A stretch of 64,000 nucleotides of DNA from DUOA01 sp012839095 (GCA_050951505.1 JBMNJE010000011.1:372001-436000), one strand, 5' to 3'. Positions 35,338 to 47,468 are shown, counted from the stretch's first letter. The notes: generated by a model from the letters alone, not told the origin. Numbers and translations: made by a program.

Positions 35338-37827
35338 GTGGCTGGAAAAAGGAAGAAAGCACAATACATCCAAAACCCCGATAAGGTGATTCATAAACCC
35401 CTGGAAGAAGTCATGCATGATTCCATGATGCCTTATGCTGAATATGTTATTATGGAACGTGCTCTTCCCAGGGTAGAAGACGGATTAAAGCCAGTGCAGC
35501 GGCGTATCCTTTATACCATGCATGAACTGGGTAATACTCCGGACAAGCCTCACAAGAAGTCAGCCAGAATAGTGGGAGATTGTCTTGGAAAATACCATCC
35601 GCATGGAGATACCTCCGTGTATGATGCCATGGTACGTATGGCACAGGACTTTAATATGCGCTACCTTCTGGTGGACGGACATGGCAATTTCGGCTCTGTC
35701 GACGGTGACTCTGCTGCTGCCATGCGTTATACCGAAGTTAAAATGACCCCCCTGGCAATGGAACTGCTGAAGGATTTGGAAAAAGATACGGTAAACTTCA
35801 GCCTGAACTTTGACGATACTTTGAAGGAGCCTGATATACTGCCCGGCCGGTATCCAAATTTGCTGGTCAATGGTTCATCAGGCATAGCAGTAGGGCTGGC
35901 TACCAATATTCCGCCGCACAACCTGAGCGAAGTAATAGATGGTGTTATAGCCGTAATTGACAACCCAGAAATTACAACAGGGCAACTGATGTCCATTATT
36001 ACAGGACCGGATTTCCCAACCGGCGGCATCATCATCGGCAGCGAAGAAATCCAAAAGGCATACGAGACAGGAAAGGGTAAAATACTGTTGCGGGCCAAAG
36101 TAGAGACCGAGAAAATTTCCGGCGGGAAAAAACTGCTGGTTATAAAGGAACTGCCCTATCAAGTAAATAAAGCAGCACTTTTGGAAAAAATACTGCGGCT
36201 GAGCGAAGAGAGAAAAGGTGTGCTGAGCGGTATTTCGGATATCCGGGACGAATCCGATCGCAATGGGATACGTGCTGTTATTGAAGTCAAAAAGGATGGC
36301 GATGCAGAGAAGATTTTGAACTACCTGTATAAATACTCTGATCTGCAGATTACATTTGGCATGAATATGGTTGCCATCGCCGACGGAAAACCTCAACAGC
36401 TGAGTTTGAAGGCCATACTGGAATATTATATCAACCACCAAAAGGATGTAGTGACCAGAAGAACGAGATATGATCTGGAACGGGCAAAGGCAAGGGCTCA
36501 TGTTTTGGAAGGGCTTATAATTGCCATTCGCAATATTGATAAAGTGATTGCCGTAATCCGGTCCTCCAGGAATCCGAGAGAAGCCAGAAGCAGACTGATG
36601 AGCGAATTTGATCTTACCGAAATTCAAGCACAGGCCATATTGGACATGCGTCTGCAGAAGCTGACCAGCCTCGAGATCATCAATCTGGAAAAGGAATATG
36701 CACAGGTGCAGAAACTGATAGAACAGCTGACCGCCATACTGAATTCCGAAGCCCGTTTGCTGAGGGTAATTAAAACCGAACTCCAGGGAATAAAGAAGCA
36801 ATATGCTGATGAAAGGCGCACTGTGATTATAGCGGACAGCGCCAAGGCTGAGATAAAAACCGAGGACATCATCCATGTAGAGGATGTTGTCATTGCGCTG
36901 ACCCGCAACCAGGAGGTCAAACGGATTCCCATGAAATCCTTCCAGAGATCCAATATAGACATTGAGGCAGTTGAATCACGTGAAACTGATTATGTGGAAT
37001 TCCTGGAGATATCCGCTACCAACCGCAGGATACTCTTCTTCACAGATGCAGGCAACTGCTATGGTATACTCTGCAAGGATATTCCGGAAGCCAGATGGAG
37101 AGACAAAGGCACTCAGCTGGCACAGCTTTTCAATGGATTTGACATAAGGGAGAGAGTAGTCGGTGTAGTATCAGTTGATGATTTTAATTCTGAACAGGAT
37201 TTATATGTTCAGTTCTATACCGAAGGCGGAATGATTAAACGTACCCATCTGAAGGAATACGAATCAAGGGTATCCAAAATACAGGCATGCCGCCTAAAAG
37301 AGGATGATTTGGTTGTGAGAGCAGAGCTTGTTGACGGCAAGTCAGATGTTTTAATTGTTACCGTCAACGGAATGAGTATCTGCTTCAGGGGCAGTGAAGT
37401 AAATCCAATGGGCAGAGCCGCCATGGGTGTAAGAGCAATTCAACTGAAAAAGAATGACAAGGTGATGTTTGGCCAGCAGGTGGATGATGAGGGTGAACTG
37501 ACTGTAATCACAAACAGGGGATTTGCAAAGCGCTGCCTGGTATCCGACTATGAGCGGCAGGGGCGCGGCGGAATCGGCTTTAAGACCATTACTTTCAACC
37601 GCAACGGATACAATGGAAGATACCTGGTTAAGGCATTTTACAGTAAGGAACCCTATGAAGTGATCCTGATACAGAAAGACGGAACAAGCACAAGGCTTGA
37701 TTTGGACAGCCTTCCTATTGATACCCGTGCTGGAAAGGGTCAGCCTGCAGTTATGGTACTGATGGACAACGAAGTTGTTCATGTGTTTAGAAATTTCAGC
37801 CAGAAGCCAGGAACCGACAACCAATAA
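35338..37827 (+). CDS. parC: Type IIA topoisomerase subunit A (ParC/GyrA family)
   Basis: 829 aa. Catalytic tyrosine Y131 (A-A-A-M-R-Y-T-E), quinolone-region motif with T92 and D96 ([10 protein letters not shown]), and C-terminal beta-pinwheel blades. At residues 741-747 the sequence is Q-G-R-G-G-I-G, close to the gyrase box Q-R-R-G-G-K-G but lacking its second and sixth basic residues. GyrA and ParC differ in that box, so identity as gyrase or topoisomerase IV is ambiguous. GTG start 3 bases after the parE stop, in one operon. The strong terminator at 37882 follows. Confidence 0.86.
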   Translation: MAGKRKKAQYIQNPDKVIHKPLEEVMHDSMMPYAEYVIMERALPRVEDGLKPVQRRILYTMHELGNTPDKPHKKSARIVGDCLGKYHPHGDTSVYDAMVRMAQDFNMRYLLVDGHGNFGSVDGDSAAAMRYTEVKMTPLAMELLKDLEKDTVNFSLNFDDTLKEPDILPGRYPNLLVNGSSGIAVGLATNIPPHNLSEVIDGVIAVIDNPEITTGQLMSIITGPDFPTGGIIIGSEEIQKAYETGKGKILLRAKVETEKISGGKKLLVIKELPYQVNKAALLEKILRLSEERKGVLSGISDIRDESDRNGIRAVIEVKKDGDAEKILNYLYKYSDLQITFGMNMVAIADGKPQQLSLKAILEYYINHQKDVVTRRTRYDLERAKARAHVLEGLIIAIRNIDKVIAVIRSSRNPREARSRLMSEFDLTEIQAQAILDMRLQKLTSLEIINLEKEYAQVQKLIEQLTAILNSEARLLRVIKTELQGIKKQYADERRTVIIADSAKAEIKTEDIIHVEDVVIALTRNQEVKRIPMKSFQRSNIDIEAVESRETDYVEFLEISATNRRILFFTDAGNCYGILCKDIPEARWRDKGTQLAQLFNGFDIRERVVGVVSVDDFNSEQDLYVQFYTEGGMIKRTHLKEYESRVSKIQACRLKEDDLVVRAELVDGKSDVLIVTVNGMSICFRGSEVNPMGRAAMGVRAIQLKKNDKVMFGQQVDDEGELTVITNRGFAKRCLVSDYERQGRGGIGFKTITFNRNGYNGRYLVKAFYSKEPYEVILIQKDGTSTRLDLDSLPIDTRAGKGQPAVMVLMDNEVVHVFRNFSQKPGTDNQ

Positions 37828-37881
37828 TTCTTTTTTATGATTTTTATGGATTAGTTCAATTTGTATGATAATCCAATACGT

Positions 37882-37945
37882 AAAGGCCCCTCAAGGCCGG
37901 TTGATATCCTTCAGTGATATTGCCTGCCCTTGGAGGGCCTTTTTT
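37882..37945 (+). terminator. Rho-independent terminator after the topoisomerase operon
   Basis: AAAGGCCCCTCAAGG (37882-37896) pairs with CCTTGGAGGGCCTTTT (from 37928) apart from two internal mismatches, followed by a T run. The loop is about 30 bases. Confidence 0.75.
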
Positions 37946-38018
37946 GTGCAGCTTATCGGCTTGATATTTTGTCATATCTGTGGTTAGGAAGCAATACATT
38001 AATAACGAGGTGTTGTAT

Positions 38019-38810
38019 GTGTATATGATATACCTTTCAAAAAACCGGATGAGACGCATCCTGGCTGTCATTATGCTTATTATGCTTTCCGCAACCCTTG
38101 CTCAGGCTCATGAAAGTGATGCGGTGGGGGTATTTCTCAGCATAAAGAAGAAGCTGCCAATCTACTCGGTTGACACAGAAGAAAAAAAACTGGCCGTCTC
38201 ATTTGATGCAGCCTGGGGAGCTGAGTATACATCCAGTATCATGGATATCCTGGAGGAAAGAAATATCAGAACGACTTTTTTCCTGGTAGGGTTCTGGGTG
38301 GATAAGTATCCGGACAGGGTAAGGGAAATGGCCAGACGCGGCCACGAAATAGCCAATCATTCCACCACTCATCCGGAAATGTCCAAACTGAATCGAGAGC
38401 AAATAATTTCTGAAATCATGACTACTCAGAAAAAAATTGATGATCTGGCCGGCGATCGCACTGTCCGCTTGTTTAGGCCTCCCTTTGGCGACTATAATGA
38501 TCTTCTTATACAAACCTGCAGGGAGCTGGATTTTCATGTTATTCAGTGGGACGTGGATTCATTGGACTGGAAGGAACTGGGTGTGCAGCATATGTATGAG
38601 AGGGTTATCAAGAGAGCGGGCAGTGGTTCCATAGTGTTGTTTCATAATAATGCCAAATACATAACGGAAGCTTTGCCGCTGATACTGGATCATCTCTTGG
38701 CTGAAGGCTATACCATTGTTCCTATTTCAGAACTCATTCACAAGGGCAGTTACCGACTGGATCATACGGGGCGGCAATTTCCGGCAGACAATGAAGAGTC
38801 CGGGTCATAA
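38019..38810 (+). CDS. Polysaccharide deacetylase, PdaB-like, secreted
   Basis: About 263 aa. A signal peptide (RRILAVIMLIMLSATLAQA) precedes a NodB domain. The first motif is S-F-D-A-A-W-G, as in PdaB, rather than the usual T-F-D-D-G. Zn ligands are in H-S-T-T-H-P and the last motifs are F-R-P-P-F-G-D and V-L-F-H-N. PdaB-type enzymes act on muramic delta-lactam or glucosamine in spore cortex peptidoglycan. The GTG at 38019 follows GAGGTG by about 6 bases; an ATG at 38025 is further away and the frame reaches back to 37980. Sporulation role is inferred from family. Confidence 0.82.
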   Translation: MYMIYLSKNRMRRILAVIMLIMLSATLAQAHESDAVGVFLSIKKKLPIYSVDTEEKKLAVSFDAAWGAEYTSSIMDILEERNIRTTFFLVGFWVDKYPDRVREMARRGHEIANHSTTHPEMSKLNREQIISEIMTTQKKIDDLAGDRTVRLFRPPFGDYNDLLIQTCRELDFHVIQWDVDSLDWKELGVQHMYERVIKRAGSGSIVLFHNNAKYITEALPLILDHLLAEGYTIVPISELIHKGSYRLDHTGRQFPADNEESGS

Positions 38811-38884
38811 ATTGATAGAAATTAGAATATGTATAGTTCTGGATCTGTTAACATCAGAGAAAGAAGAAGGGAGAAGGACAGCAA

Positions 38885-39523
38885 ATGACAGAATATACAC
38901 CGGATAACAATTGGGTATATGTATCAGGCAAAGTGGATTCGACTATTGAATTCAGTCACGAAACATACGGTGAAGGTTTTTACAGTTTCTTTCTTTCTGT
39001 TCCAAGGCTAAGCGAAAATATAGATCGACTCCCGGTTACCGTTTCTGAACGGCTGATTGGAGAATTAGATCTGAACATAGGTGCTGACATTGTTATCACC
39101 GGGCAATTCCGTTCCTACAATAAACTGATTGATGGAAGCAACCGGCTGGTGTTAACGGTATTTGCACGGGAAATTGCAAACCAAATCGAAGAGGTGAAAA
39201 ATCCAAATCAAATATATCTGAACGGTTTTGTCTGCAAACCTCCAATATATCGCACAACCCCATTCAAACGTGAAATAGCGGATTTGTTGCTGGCAGTAAA
39301 CCGGGCATACAGCAAGTCCGATTATATTCCTGCAATTGCATGGGGGCGCAATGCCAGGTTTTGCCGAAATCTCAGAGTAGGAAATAATATGAAAGTATGG
39401 GGACGCATACAAAGCCGGGAGTATCAAAAGCGTTATCCTGATGGAACAGTTGAGGATAAAGTGGCATATGAGGTTTCAATATCCAAACTCGAAGTTATTT
39501 CAGCAGATGAAGATCAGAATTAA
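38885..39523 (+). CDS. Single-stranded DNA-binding-like protein with two OB folds
   Basis: 212 aa. Two consecutive OB-fold-like segments (about 8-100 and 102-200) with strands such as W-V-Y-V-S-G-K-V and I-Y-L-N-G-F-V-C at their starts. This layout is like the PriB/SSB superfamily; clostridial genes of this length are commonly annotated as SSB-like. No acidic C-terminal SSB tip, so it is not a canonical SSB. AGAAGAAGGGAG precedes the ATG. Whether it binds ssDNA is inference from the family. Confidence 0.7.
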   Translation: MTEYTPDNNWVYVSGKVDSTIEFSHETYGEGFYSFFLSVPRLSENIDRLPVTVSERLIGELDLNIGADIVITGQFRSYNKLIDGSNRLVLTVFAREIANQIEEVKNPNQIYLNGFVCKPPIYRTTPFKREIADLLLAVNRAYSKSDYIPAIAWGRNARFCRNLRVGNNMKVWGRIQSREYQKRYPDGTVEDKVAYEVSISKLEVISADEDQN

Positions 39524-39551
39524 TTTTCTTATTCCTTTCTTCATTTCCGTG

Positions 39552-39580
39552 TTCAATTTATTGATTTAATGTGTTAAAAT
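39552..39580 (+). promoter_or_regulatory. Candidate extended -10 promoter upstream of yerC
   Basis: TTCAAT (39552-39557), 17-base spacer, TAAAAT (39575-39580) preceded by TGT, an extended -10. Confidence 0.5.
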
Positions 39581-39681
39581 ATAAGCACCGTGATCAGGGA
39601 TTTTCGGGAAGAAAATGGTCTTGTCAGGCATACGCAGGACAGGGAGCGGCAAACTGAAATTACACTGACAGGAGGGAGACA

Positions 39682-39978
39682 ATGGAATATCGATCCAAGT
39701 TACAGGATCCTCAGGTGGATATGCTGTTTGATTCCATACTCTGCCTGGAAAACAGGGAAGAGTGCTACCGATTCTTTGAGGACCTATGTACGATTAATGA
39801 AATTAAGTCTCTGGCTCAACGACTGGAAGTAGCTGTCATGCTGCGGGAAAAACGCACCTACCATGAAATCGCTGAAAAAACAGGTGCAAGCACTGCAACC
39901 ATCAGCAGGGTCAACCGTTCACTGGTTTACGGCTCGGATGGATACAACAGGATATTGGAGAAATTGCTGAAAAAGTAA
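39682..39978 (+). CDS. yerC: YerC/YecD-family TrpR-related protein
   Basis: 98 aa. TrpR-like HTH: the Q-R-L-E-V-A-V-M-L-R helix and the recognition helix region T-Y-H-E-I-A-E-K-T-G-A-S-T-A-T-I-S-R-V-N-R. YerC is a repressor-like DNA-binding protein of unknown ligand. In B. subtilis it also precedes pcrA and ligA, as here. The perfect dyad at 40028-40044, just after its terminator and beside the pcrA promoter, is a candidate YerC site. A GACAGGAGGGAGAC site precedes the ATG. Confidence 0.85.
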   Translation: MEYRSKLQDPQVDMLFDSILCLENREECYRFFEDLCTINEIKSLAQRLEVAVMLREKRTYHEIAEKTGASTATISRVNRSLVYGSDGYNRILEKLLKK

Positions 39979-39990
39979 GCCGATATGATG

Positions 39991-40016
39991 AAAAGGCGAT
40001 GAATATCGCCTTTTTT
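39991..40016 (+). terminator. Rho-independent terminator after yerC
   Basis: AAAAGGCGAT (39991-40000), loop GAAT, ATCGCC then T run (40011-40016). Confidence 0.88.
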
Positions 40017-40027
40017 GCGTTTTTTTT

Positions 40028-40065
40028 GCATTAATTATTAATGCAGCGGACAATCATGATATAAT
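40028..40065 (+). promoter_or_regulatory. pcrA promoter with overlapping perfect dyad
   Basis: Perfect inverted repeat GCATTAAT-T-ATTAATGC (40028-40044) overlaps the -35 position of an extended -10 promoter TGATATAAT (40057-40065). A protein bound there would control pcrA-ligA. The binder is unknown; YerC is a candidate because its gene is upstream. Confidence 0.6.
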
Positions 40066-40113
40066 TAAGATAGTATTATAAGATAAGAAAATCATGGAAC
40101 AGGTGAGGGTAAC

Positions 40114-42645
40114 ATGTACAATACTGAAATTGCCGGAGAATACTGCCGAATACGGGATCGAATATATGAAAAGAGTTACAGCCATCTCAACGATGTACAG
40201 AAACAGGCTGTTTTAACAACGGAAGGGCCTCTGCTGGTGCTGGCTGGTGCCGGCTCCGGGAAAACAACGGTTTTAACCAACCGGGTTGCTCATATCATTA
40301 GATTTGGAGATGCCTATAAAAGCAGATATATTCCCAGGAATCTGAACAGCGAGGATTTGGACAGGCTGAGGGACTATGAAAAGTCTCTTGAGTCAGGTAA
40401 GAAGGAAATGTCGGAGGAAGTGGAAAACCTGCTCTGTCTTCGGGAGGTGTATCCCTCCCGGATTCTGGCCATAACCTTTACCAATAAGGCAGCCAGAGAA
40501 ATGAAGGAGCGGATCTTCAGCCTGGTGGGGGAGGATGCAGCCCATATCTGGATCAGCACCTTTCATTCCACCTGCGTAAGGATATTACGGAGGGAAATTG
40601 ATAAAATAGGCTATACCCGCAATTTTGTAATATATGATGATGCCGATCAGCTGACGGTGATAAAGGAATGCCTGAAAGAACTGAACCTAAATGAAAAGTA
40701 CTTTCCACCCAGGGAGGTACGCGGGATTATTAGCAGCCTGAAGGATGACCTGAAAAGCCCTCAGGACTATGAAAAGGAGATCCATGGCCAGTACCGGGGG
40801 GAGAAGATAGCTCAAATCTATAGCTTGTACGAGTCCAGAATGAAAAGAAACAATGCATTGGATTTCAACGATTTGCTGAACAAAACGCTGGAGCTGTTTT
40901 ATCTGCAGCCACAAATTTTGGATTACTATCGAAACAAGTTTCAGTATATTATGGTGGACGAGTACCAGGATACCAACTTTGCACAATATATGCTGGTCAA
41001 GCTCCTGTCCGATTTTCATCAGAACATCTGTGTTGTCGGAGACGACGATCAATCCATTTACCGATGGAGAGGAGCAGACATTCGCAATATATTGGAGTTT
41101 GAAAAAGATTTTGCAAATACCAGAATCATAAAGCTGGAGGAAAACTACCGATCCTGTCAAACAATATTGGATGCGGCGAATCAGGTCATACGGCACAATA
41201 TATACCGGAAGGATAAAAAACTGTGGACCAGAAAGGAAAAAGGAGAACGCATCCGCCTGTATAGGGCAGACAATGAGCAAGAGGAAGCAGACTTTGTCTG
41301 CAATGAAATCCGGCAGCATATTCTTTCCGGCGGACGGGAAGGTGACATAGCGATTTTGTATCGGATGAATGCTCAATCCCGCAGTCTTGAAGAAGCGCTT
41401 ATGAAATATGGTATTCCATACAACATATATGGCGGTCAGCGATTCTATGACCGTAAGGAAATCAAGGACATCATTGCCTATTTGCGGGTGTTGGACAACC
41501 CTCGTGATGATGTCAGCCTGCAGCGGATCATTAATGTTCCCAAAAGGGGTATAGGCAATGCCACATTCTCTGCCCTGCAGGATGCAGCGGGAGCTATGGG
41601 CATAAGCATACTGGGATTCATTCAGAGTATGGACGCTGAAAATGTGCTGTCGAGCAGGGCTGCTGCCAGGGTCAGGAGCTTTGGAGAGCTGATTGAAAAC
41701 TTGGAGAAGGCAAAAAACAATCGCTCTCTTACCGATTTTATAAACTACTTGCTGGAAGAAACAAACTACAAGTCTGCTGTGACCGACGAGGATCCCAATG
41801 AGGCTGAGAACAGATTTGAGAATATAGCTGAGTTTGTATCTGCTGCCCATGAATTTGAAAATAATAATCCCGGGGCAGGCCTTACCGAGTTTTTGGAAAA
41901 CATAGCACTTGTGTCAGATATTGACCGGATGGAAGAGGACAATTCCAGATTAAACTCCCCGGTTGCACTTATGACCCTGCACAGTGCCAAGGGACTGGAA
42001 TTTCCTGTTGTGTTTCTGACAGGCCTGGAAGAGGGACTGTTTCCGCATGCACGCTCTATGGAATCAGAGGAGGAAATTGAGGAAGAAAGGCGGCTCTGCT
42101 ATGTTGGTATTACCCGTGCCAAGGAACGCTTGTATCTGACTCATACTGAGAGAAGGACACTTTATGGAAATCCGACATTGAATATGCCATCCCGATTTTT
42201 GAGGGAACTTCCTGATGAACTTATTGATGATGTCAGTGTCTCCTTTGGAATGGCCGGCAGTGCAGAAGGATACGGCACTCATAGAAAGTATGGGCAGACC
42301 TTTGGGAAAAATGTATACGGATCCTTTGCAAAAACTGCAGGCAGCAGCATTGCTGCTGGCAGAAAAACAGGCAATAAGCCTTATGAGATCAGGAATACCA
42401 CCGGAAGTCCGGCAGTGCCCGGAATCGGATTGGACGGCAGGATCCTGCAACAGCCGGCAGCTCAGAAATCAAAAAACAAGGAGGCAAGATTTCAGCTGGG
42501 AGAAAAGGTATACCATGCCAAGTTCGGCAATGGAACAGTGGTTACTATGGAAGGAGACGGCGGCAAACAAACCATTCGCGTAGCATTTGAACAAGGCGGA
42601 ATTCGAAGCTTTGTGGCAGATATTGCACCACTGGTAAAGGTTTAG
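40114..42645 (+). CDS. pcrA: UvrD/PcrA-type DNA helicase
   Basis: 843 aa, longer than the roughly 720-740 aa of typical PcrA. Walker A is G-A-G-S-G-K-T-T near residue 46, motif Ia T-F-T-N-K-A-A-R-E-M-K, motif II D-E-Y-Q-D-T, and helicase motifs V-VI (T-L-H-S-A-K-G-L-E-F-P and Y-V-G-I-T-R-A). A roughly 45-residue insertion lies between Walker A and Ia. The C-terminus ends in a Tudor-like segment (L-G-E-K-V-Y-H-A-K-F-G-N-G-T-V) that contacts RNA polymerase in PcrA. Unwinds 3'-5' and removes obstacles. ATG follows AGGTGAGGG. Confidence 0.96.
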   Translation: MYNTEIAGEYCRIRDRIYEKSYSHLNDVQKQAVLTTEGPLLVLAGAGSGKTTVLTNRVAHIIRFGDAYKSRYIPRNLNSEDLDRLRDYEKSLESGKKEMSEEVENLLCLREVYPSRILAITFTNKAAREMKERIFSLVGEDAAHIWISTFHSTCVRILRREIDKIGYTRNFVIYDDADQLTVIKECLKELNLNEKYFPPREVRGIISSLKDDLKSPQDYEKEIHGQYRGEKIAQIYSLYESRMKRNNALDFNDLLNKTLELFYLQPQILDYYRNKFQYIMVDEYQDTNFAQYMLVKLLSDFHQNICVVGDDDQSIYRWRGADIRNILEFEKDFANTRIIKLEENYRSCQTILDAANQVIRHNIYRKDKKLWTRKEKGERIRLYRADNEQEEADFVCNEIRQHILSGGREGDIAILYRMNAQSRSLEEALMKYGIPYNIYGGQRFYDRKEIKDIIAYLRVLDNPRDDVSLQRIINVPKRGIGNATFSALQDAAGAMGISILGFIQSMDAENVLSSRAAARVRSFGELIENLEKAKNNRSLTDFINYLLEETNYKSAVTDEDPNEAENRFENIAEFVSAAHEFENNNPGAGLTEFLENIALVSDIDRMEEDNSRLNSPVALMTLHSAKGLEFPVVFLTGLEEGLFPHARSMESEEEIEEERRLCYVGITRAKERLYLTHTERRTLYGNPTLNMPSRFLRELPDELIDDVSVSFGMAGSAEGYGTHRKYGQTFGKNVYGSFAKTAGSSIAAGRKTGNKPYEIRNTTGSPAVPGIGLDGRILQQPAAQKSKNKEARFQLGEKVYHAKFGNGTVVTMEGDGGKQTIRVAFEQGGIRSFVADIAPLVKV

Positions 42646-42666
42646 GTAAAGCAGGAGAGGAGTTGA

Positions 42667-44721
<2,055 letters not shown>

Positions 44722-44832
44722 AATATAATAAATATCAACAGGATTTTTCAAAAATCCAAATAAAGTAAATGAATCTTTAACTTTTCTACATGTTACGATT
44801 GATAAAAATATCAAAATATGATTTAATGAATA

Positions 44833-44867
44833 TGTTGCAGCTGATTTATGATTGCATTGCTGCAACA
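44833..44867 (+). repeat. Inverted repeat upstream of the amidase gene
   Basis: TGTTGCAGC (44833-44841) and GCTGCAACA (44859-44867), 17-base loop, perfect over 9 bases. No T run follows, so it is more likely an mRNA leader structure or protein site than a terminator. Confidence 0.6.
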
Positions 44868-44901
44868 TTCTTTACCGTGAACAGGGAGAGGGGGTGAACA
44901 C

Positions 44902-47412
44902 ATGAAGAGACAAATCTCCGGTATCTTAATTTTAGCTCTTTTTATGCTGATAATCATCCCAAATACTGTATATGCAGCTCCTGCCTTAAGAAGAGGAAGT
45001 AAGGGCAGCGAAGTGGTTACCTTGCAAAAACGCTTAATTCAGCTGGGATACTTAAATGACACGGCTGATGGAAGCTTCGGCCCTCTGACTGAAAAGGCGG
45101 TAAAAGACTTTCAGAAAGCCCACAACCTGGTTGTTGACGGGGTTGCAGGGCCGAAAACAAGGAGTGTTTTGTTTAGCAGCCAGGCTAAGCCTGCAGGCAG
45201 TTCTTCCAGAGGCAGCAAGAATCAATCCGACCCTGCACCTTCCCAAATGCTGACTGTTACTTTAAGGCGTGGAAGCAAGGGTGAACAGGTGAAGATTCTG
45301 CAGCAGAAACTTAATGCTCTGGGATTCAACTGCGGTGCAGTGGATGGCAGCTTCGGGGCGAAGACACTGAGTGCGGTGAAGGCATATCAGAAGGCCCGCA
45401 AGCTGGCAGTGGACGGCGTAGTCGGACCAAAGACAAGGGCAGCTTTGAATTCCGAATTTACTTCGCCGGCACCAACATCCTCTCCGGCACCAACAACTCA
45501 GCCGGAACCTTCCCAGTTGCTGACTGTTACTTTAAGACGCGGAAGCAAGGGTGAACAGGTGAAGATTCTGCAGCGGAAACTCAATGCTCTGGGATTCAAC
45601 TGCGGAGCGGTGGATGGCAGCTTCGGCGCAAAGACACTGAGTGCGGTAAAGGCATATCAGAAGGCCCGCAAGCTGGCAGTGGACGGTGTAGTCGGACCAA
45701 AGACAAGGGCGGCTTTAAATTCTGAACTTGTTTCACCTGATCCAACACCGACACCAACGCCAACACCAACGCCGAGTCCTACTCCAACACCGACGCCTAC
45801 TCCAAAGCCTACACCGACACCAACACCGACGCCTACTCCAAAGCCGACACCGACACCAACACCTACTCCGTCGCCAACGCCTACTCCTGTACCAACCAAT
45901 CCTCTTACCGTTACCCTGAGAAGAGGAGACAAGGGAAGTCAGGTGGAAATACTGCAGGCAAGGCTGAATGAGTTGGGCTTTAACTGCGGAGCGGTGGATG
46001 GAAGTTTTGGACCGGCTACATATAATGCAGTGATAAACTTTCAAATAGCTTACGGGTTGGAACCGGATGGAGTTGTAGGTCCTCTTACCAGGGCAAAGCT
46101 CTTTGAAGTTGATCCTATTCCGGTGCCGGCGGAAAGAGAATGGCCTGCAGCCGATGCCCTGAAGGGAAAGGTGGTCATTATCGACCCGGGCCATGGCGGA
46201 TATGATCCAGGTGCAGTACATAATGGTGTATATGAGAAAAATCTGGCCCTTGATATAGGCCTCAGGCTGCGTAATATGCTGGAGCAGGCAGGTGCCACGG
46301 TTTACATGACAAGAAGCGATGATCGCTATGTTTCTCTCTTCTACCGTTCTGCTTTTGCCAACAAGGTTGTGCTGGATATGGAAATCGAAGAGCAGCAAAA
46401 CAGCAAAGCACAGGCTGAGCAGGAGGTATCCGATAAACAGGCGGAAATATCAGCTTCGGAAGAAGACAGAACCAATCTGGAAGACTACAGAGAAATTCTG
46501 GTTGAACTGGAAGAGCTGGTTGCACAATATCCGGATATTTTGCTGAATTCATCTGCTGAACAATCCGGTGAACAGTCAGATGAAGAGGTTGATGATGCAC
46601 ATGATGAAGGCGAATCCTCGGAGGAAACAGCAAGTGAAATTGAAGAGGAGATAATCCGTAAACTGGCATTGGCTGATGAACTGCGCAGTGCATTGAGCCA
46701 GAAGGTTAAGGATCAGATTTATCTTGGAAATGAAACGCTAACTATAGAACAACTTTCCGAGTTAAATCAAATTATTGTTTCGCTGGATTCTGCAGCTGAC
46801 AGTATCAATCTTGAAATTCAGACACTGGAACAGGAAATGCAGGCAGCAGCCGGCAGGATAACAGCTTGTGAAACGGAAATAGCTGAACTAAAGAGATTGT
46901 TGAGCGGATTCCAGGCCTACTTTGACAATCCTGCCTATAAGGAGCGTACGGGTATCTACCAATATGGAACATCCAGAACGGCATCCGAGGATCTCAAAAA
47001 GGTAATGGATTTGACACGTGAAAAGTATCAGAAAGATGTGATATACGTATCCATTCACCTGAATGCTACAGTTGAATCCACTCAGACTTATATTTCCGGG
47101 ATGTATCTGTTTTATCGCAACAACAGTCCCTCTACCAATACCAATTACTATAAGAACTACAATACGGATGAACGTTATAAGTTGTCCCTCCTCATGCTGC
47201 AGGAGACTAACAAAGCGACTGATTTCGCCCAGAATTCATCCAAACCTCTGGCAGGCGATTACAGTGTGCTCAGGGAAAACAACCTGGTTTCCACCTTGGT
47301 TGAAGTAGGTTTTATGAACAATCCAAATGATCTGGCTATGGTAGTTAAAGATTCTGTCCGCGAGGATGCTGCCTATGGTATGCTGAAAGGCATTGTTGCG
47401 TATTTCAAGTAA
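44902..47412 (+). CDS. N-acetylmuramoyl-L-alanine amidase with four PG-binding domains and a coiled-coil insertion
   Basis: 836 aa. A signal peptide ([18 protein letters not shown]) is followed by four PG-binding repeats (about 30-95, 117-185, 207-275 and 334-400). The second and third are nearly identical. A Pro/Thr-rich linker (about 280-333) precedes the fourth. The amidase_3 domain begins near 423 with zinc ligands H431 (D-P-G-H-G-G) and E445, and resumes near 713 with H719 (S-I-H-L-N-A) and catalytic E801 (V-E-V-G-F). Between them, about residues 488-712, lies an acidic coiled coil absent from ordinary amidase_3 enzymes. It cleaves the amide between muramic acid and L-Ala. GGGAGAGGGGG precedes the ATG. 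Confidence 0.9.
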   Translation: MKRQISGILILALFMLIIIPNTVYAAPALRRGSKGSEVVTLQKRLIQLGYLNDTADGSFGPLTEKAVKDFQKAHNLVVDGVAGPKTRSVLFSSQAKPAGSSSRGSKNQSDPAPSQMLTVTLRRGSKGEQVKILQQKLNALGFNCGAVDGSFGAKTLSAVKAYQKARKLAVDGVVGPKTRAALNSEFTSPAPTSSPAPTTQPEPSQLLTVTLRRGSKGEQVKILQRKLNALGFNCGAVDGSFGAKTLSAVKAYQKARKLAVDGVVGPKTRAALNSELVSPDPTPTPTPTPTPSPTPTPTPTPKPTPTPTPTPTPKPTPTPTPTPSPTPTPVPTNPLTVTLRRGDKGSQVEILQARLNELGFNCGAVDGSFGPATYNAVINFQIAYGLEPDGVVGPLTRAKLFEVDPIPVPAEREWPAADALKGKVVIIDPGHGGYDPGAVHNGVYEKNLALDIGLRLRNMLEQAGATVYMTRSDDRYVSLFYRSAFANKVVLDMEIEEQQNSKAQAEQEVSDKQAEISASEEDRTNLEDYREILVELEELVAQYPDILLNSSAEQSGEQSDEEVDDAHDEGESSEETASEIEEEIIRKLALADELRSALSQKVKDQIYLGNETLTIEQLSELNQIIVSLDSAADSINLEIQTLEQEMQAAAGRITACETEIAELKRLLSGFQAYFDNPAYKERTGIYQYGTSRTASEDLKKVMDLTREKYQKDVIYVSIHLNATVESTQTYISGMYLFYRNNSPSTNTNYYKNYNTDERYKLSLLMLQETNKATDFAQNSSKPLAGDYSVLRENNLVSTLVEVGFMNNPNDLAMVVKDSVREDAAYGMLKGIVAYFK
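45241..45724 (+). repeat. Near-identical tandem duplication of a PG-binding domain
   Basis: Segment 45241-45454 recurs at 45511-45724 (period 270) with about 15 differences in 214 bases, mostly synonymous. The encoded domains differ by about one residue (LQQKL versus LQRKL), indicating recent duplication or gene conversion. Confidence 0.85.
45739..45897 (+). repeat. Pro/Thr codon microsatellite (linker of the amidase)
   Basis: Imperfect 6-base units of the form CCAACG/CCGACA encode a run of Thr-Pro. Prone to length change by slippage. The opposite strand shows a spurious Gly-Val frame. Confidence 0.8.
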
Positions 47413-47468
47413 ATTAATGGTTTGAATTTGGTTTTTTATTTTATATTAAGTAAAAAGCATTACTATGA

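Noticed and set aside
35878..36876. 332-codon open frame on the minus strand
   Set aside because: Antisense to the topoisomerase subunit A gene, with Cys/Tyr/Phe-rich sequence typical of shadow frames.
40687..41850. 387-codon open frame on the minus strand
   Set aside because: It lies wholly antisense to pcrA, resembles no family, has no ribosome site and follows from the codon use of the real gene.
45739..45897. Short regular repeats, possible CRISPR array
   Set aside because: The 6-base units are coding Thr-Pro repeats in frame with the amidase; there are no spacers of constant length and no cas genes.
45657..45932. Gly-Val repeat protein on the minus strand
   Set aside because: It is the reverse reading of the Thr-Pro microsatellite in the amidase gene and is not a protein gene.
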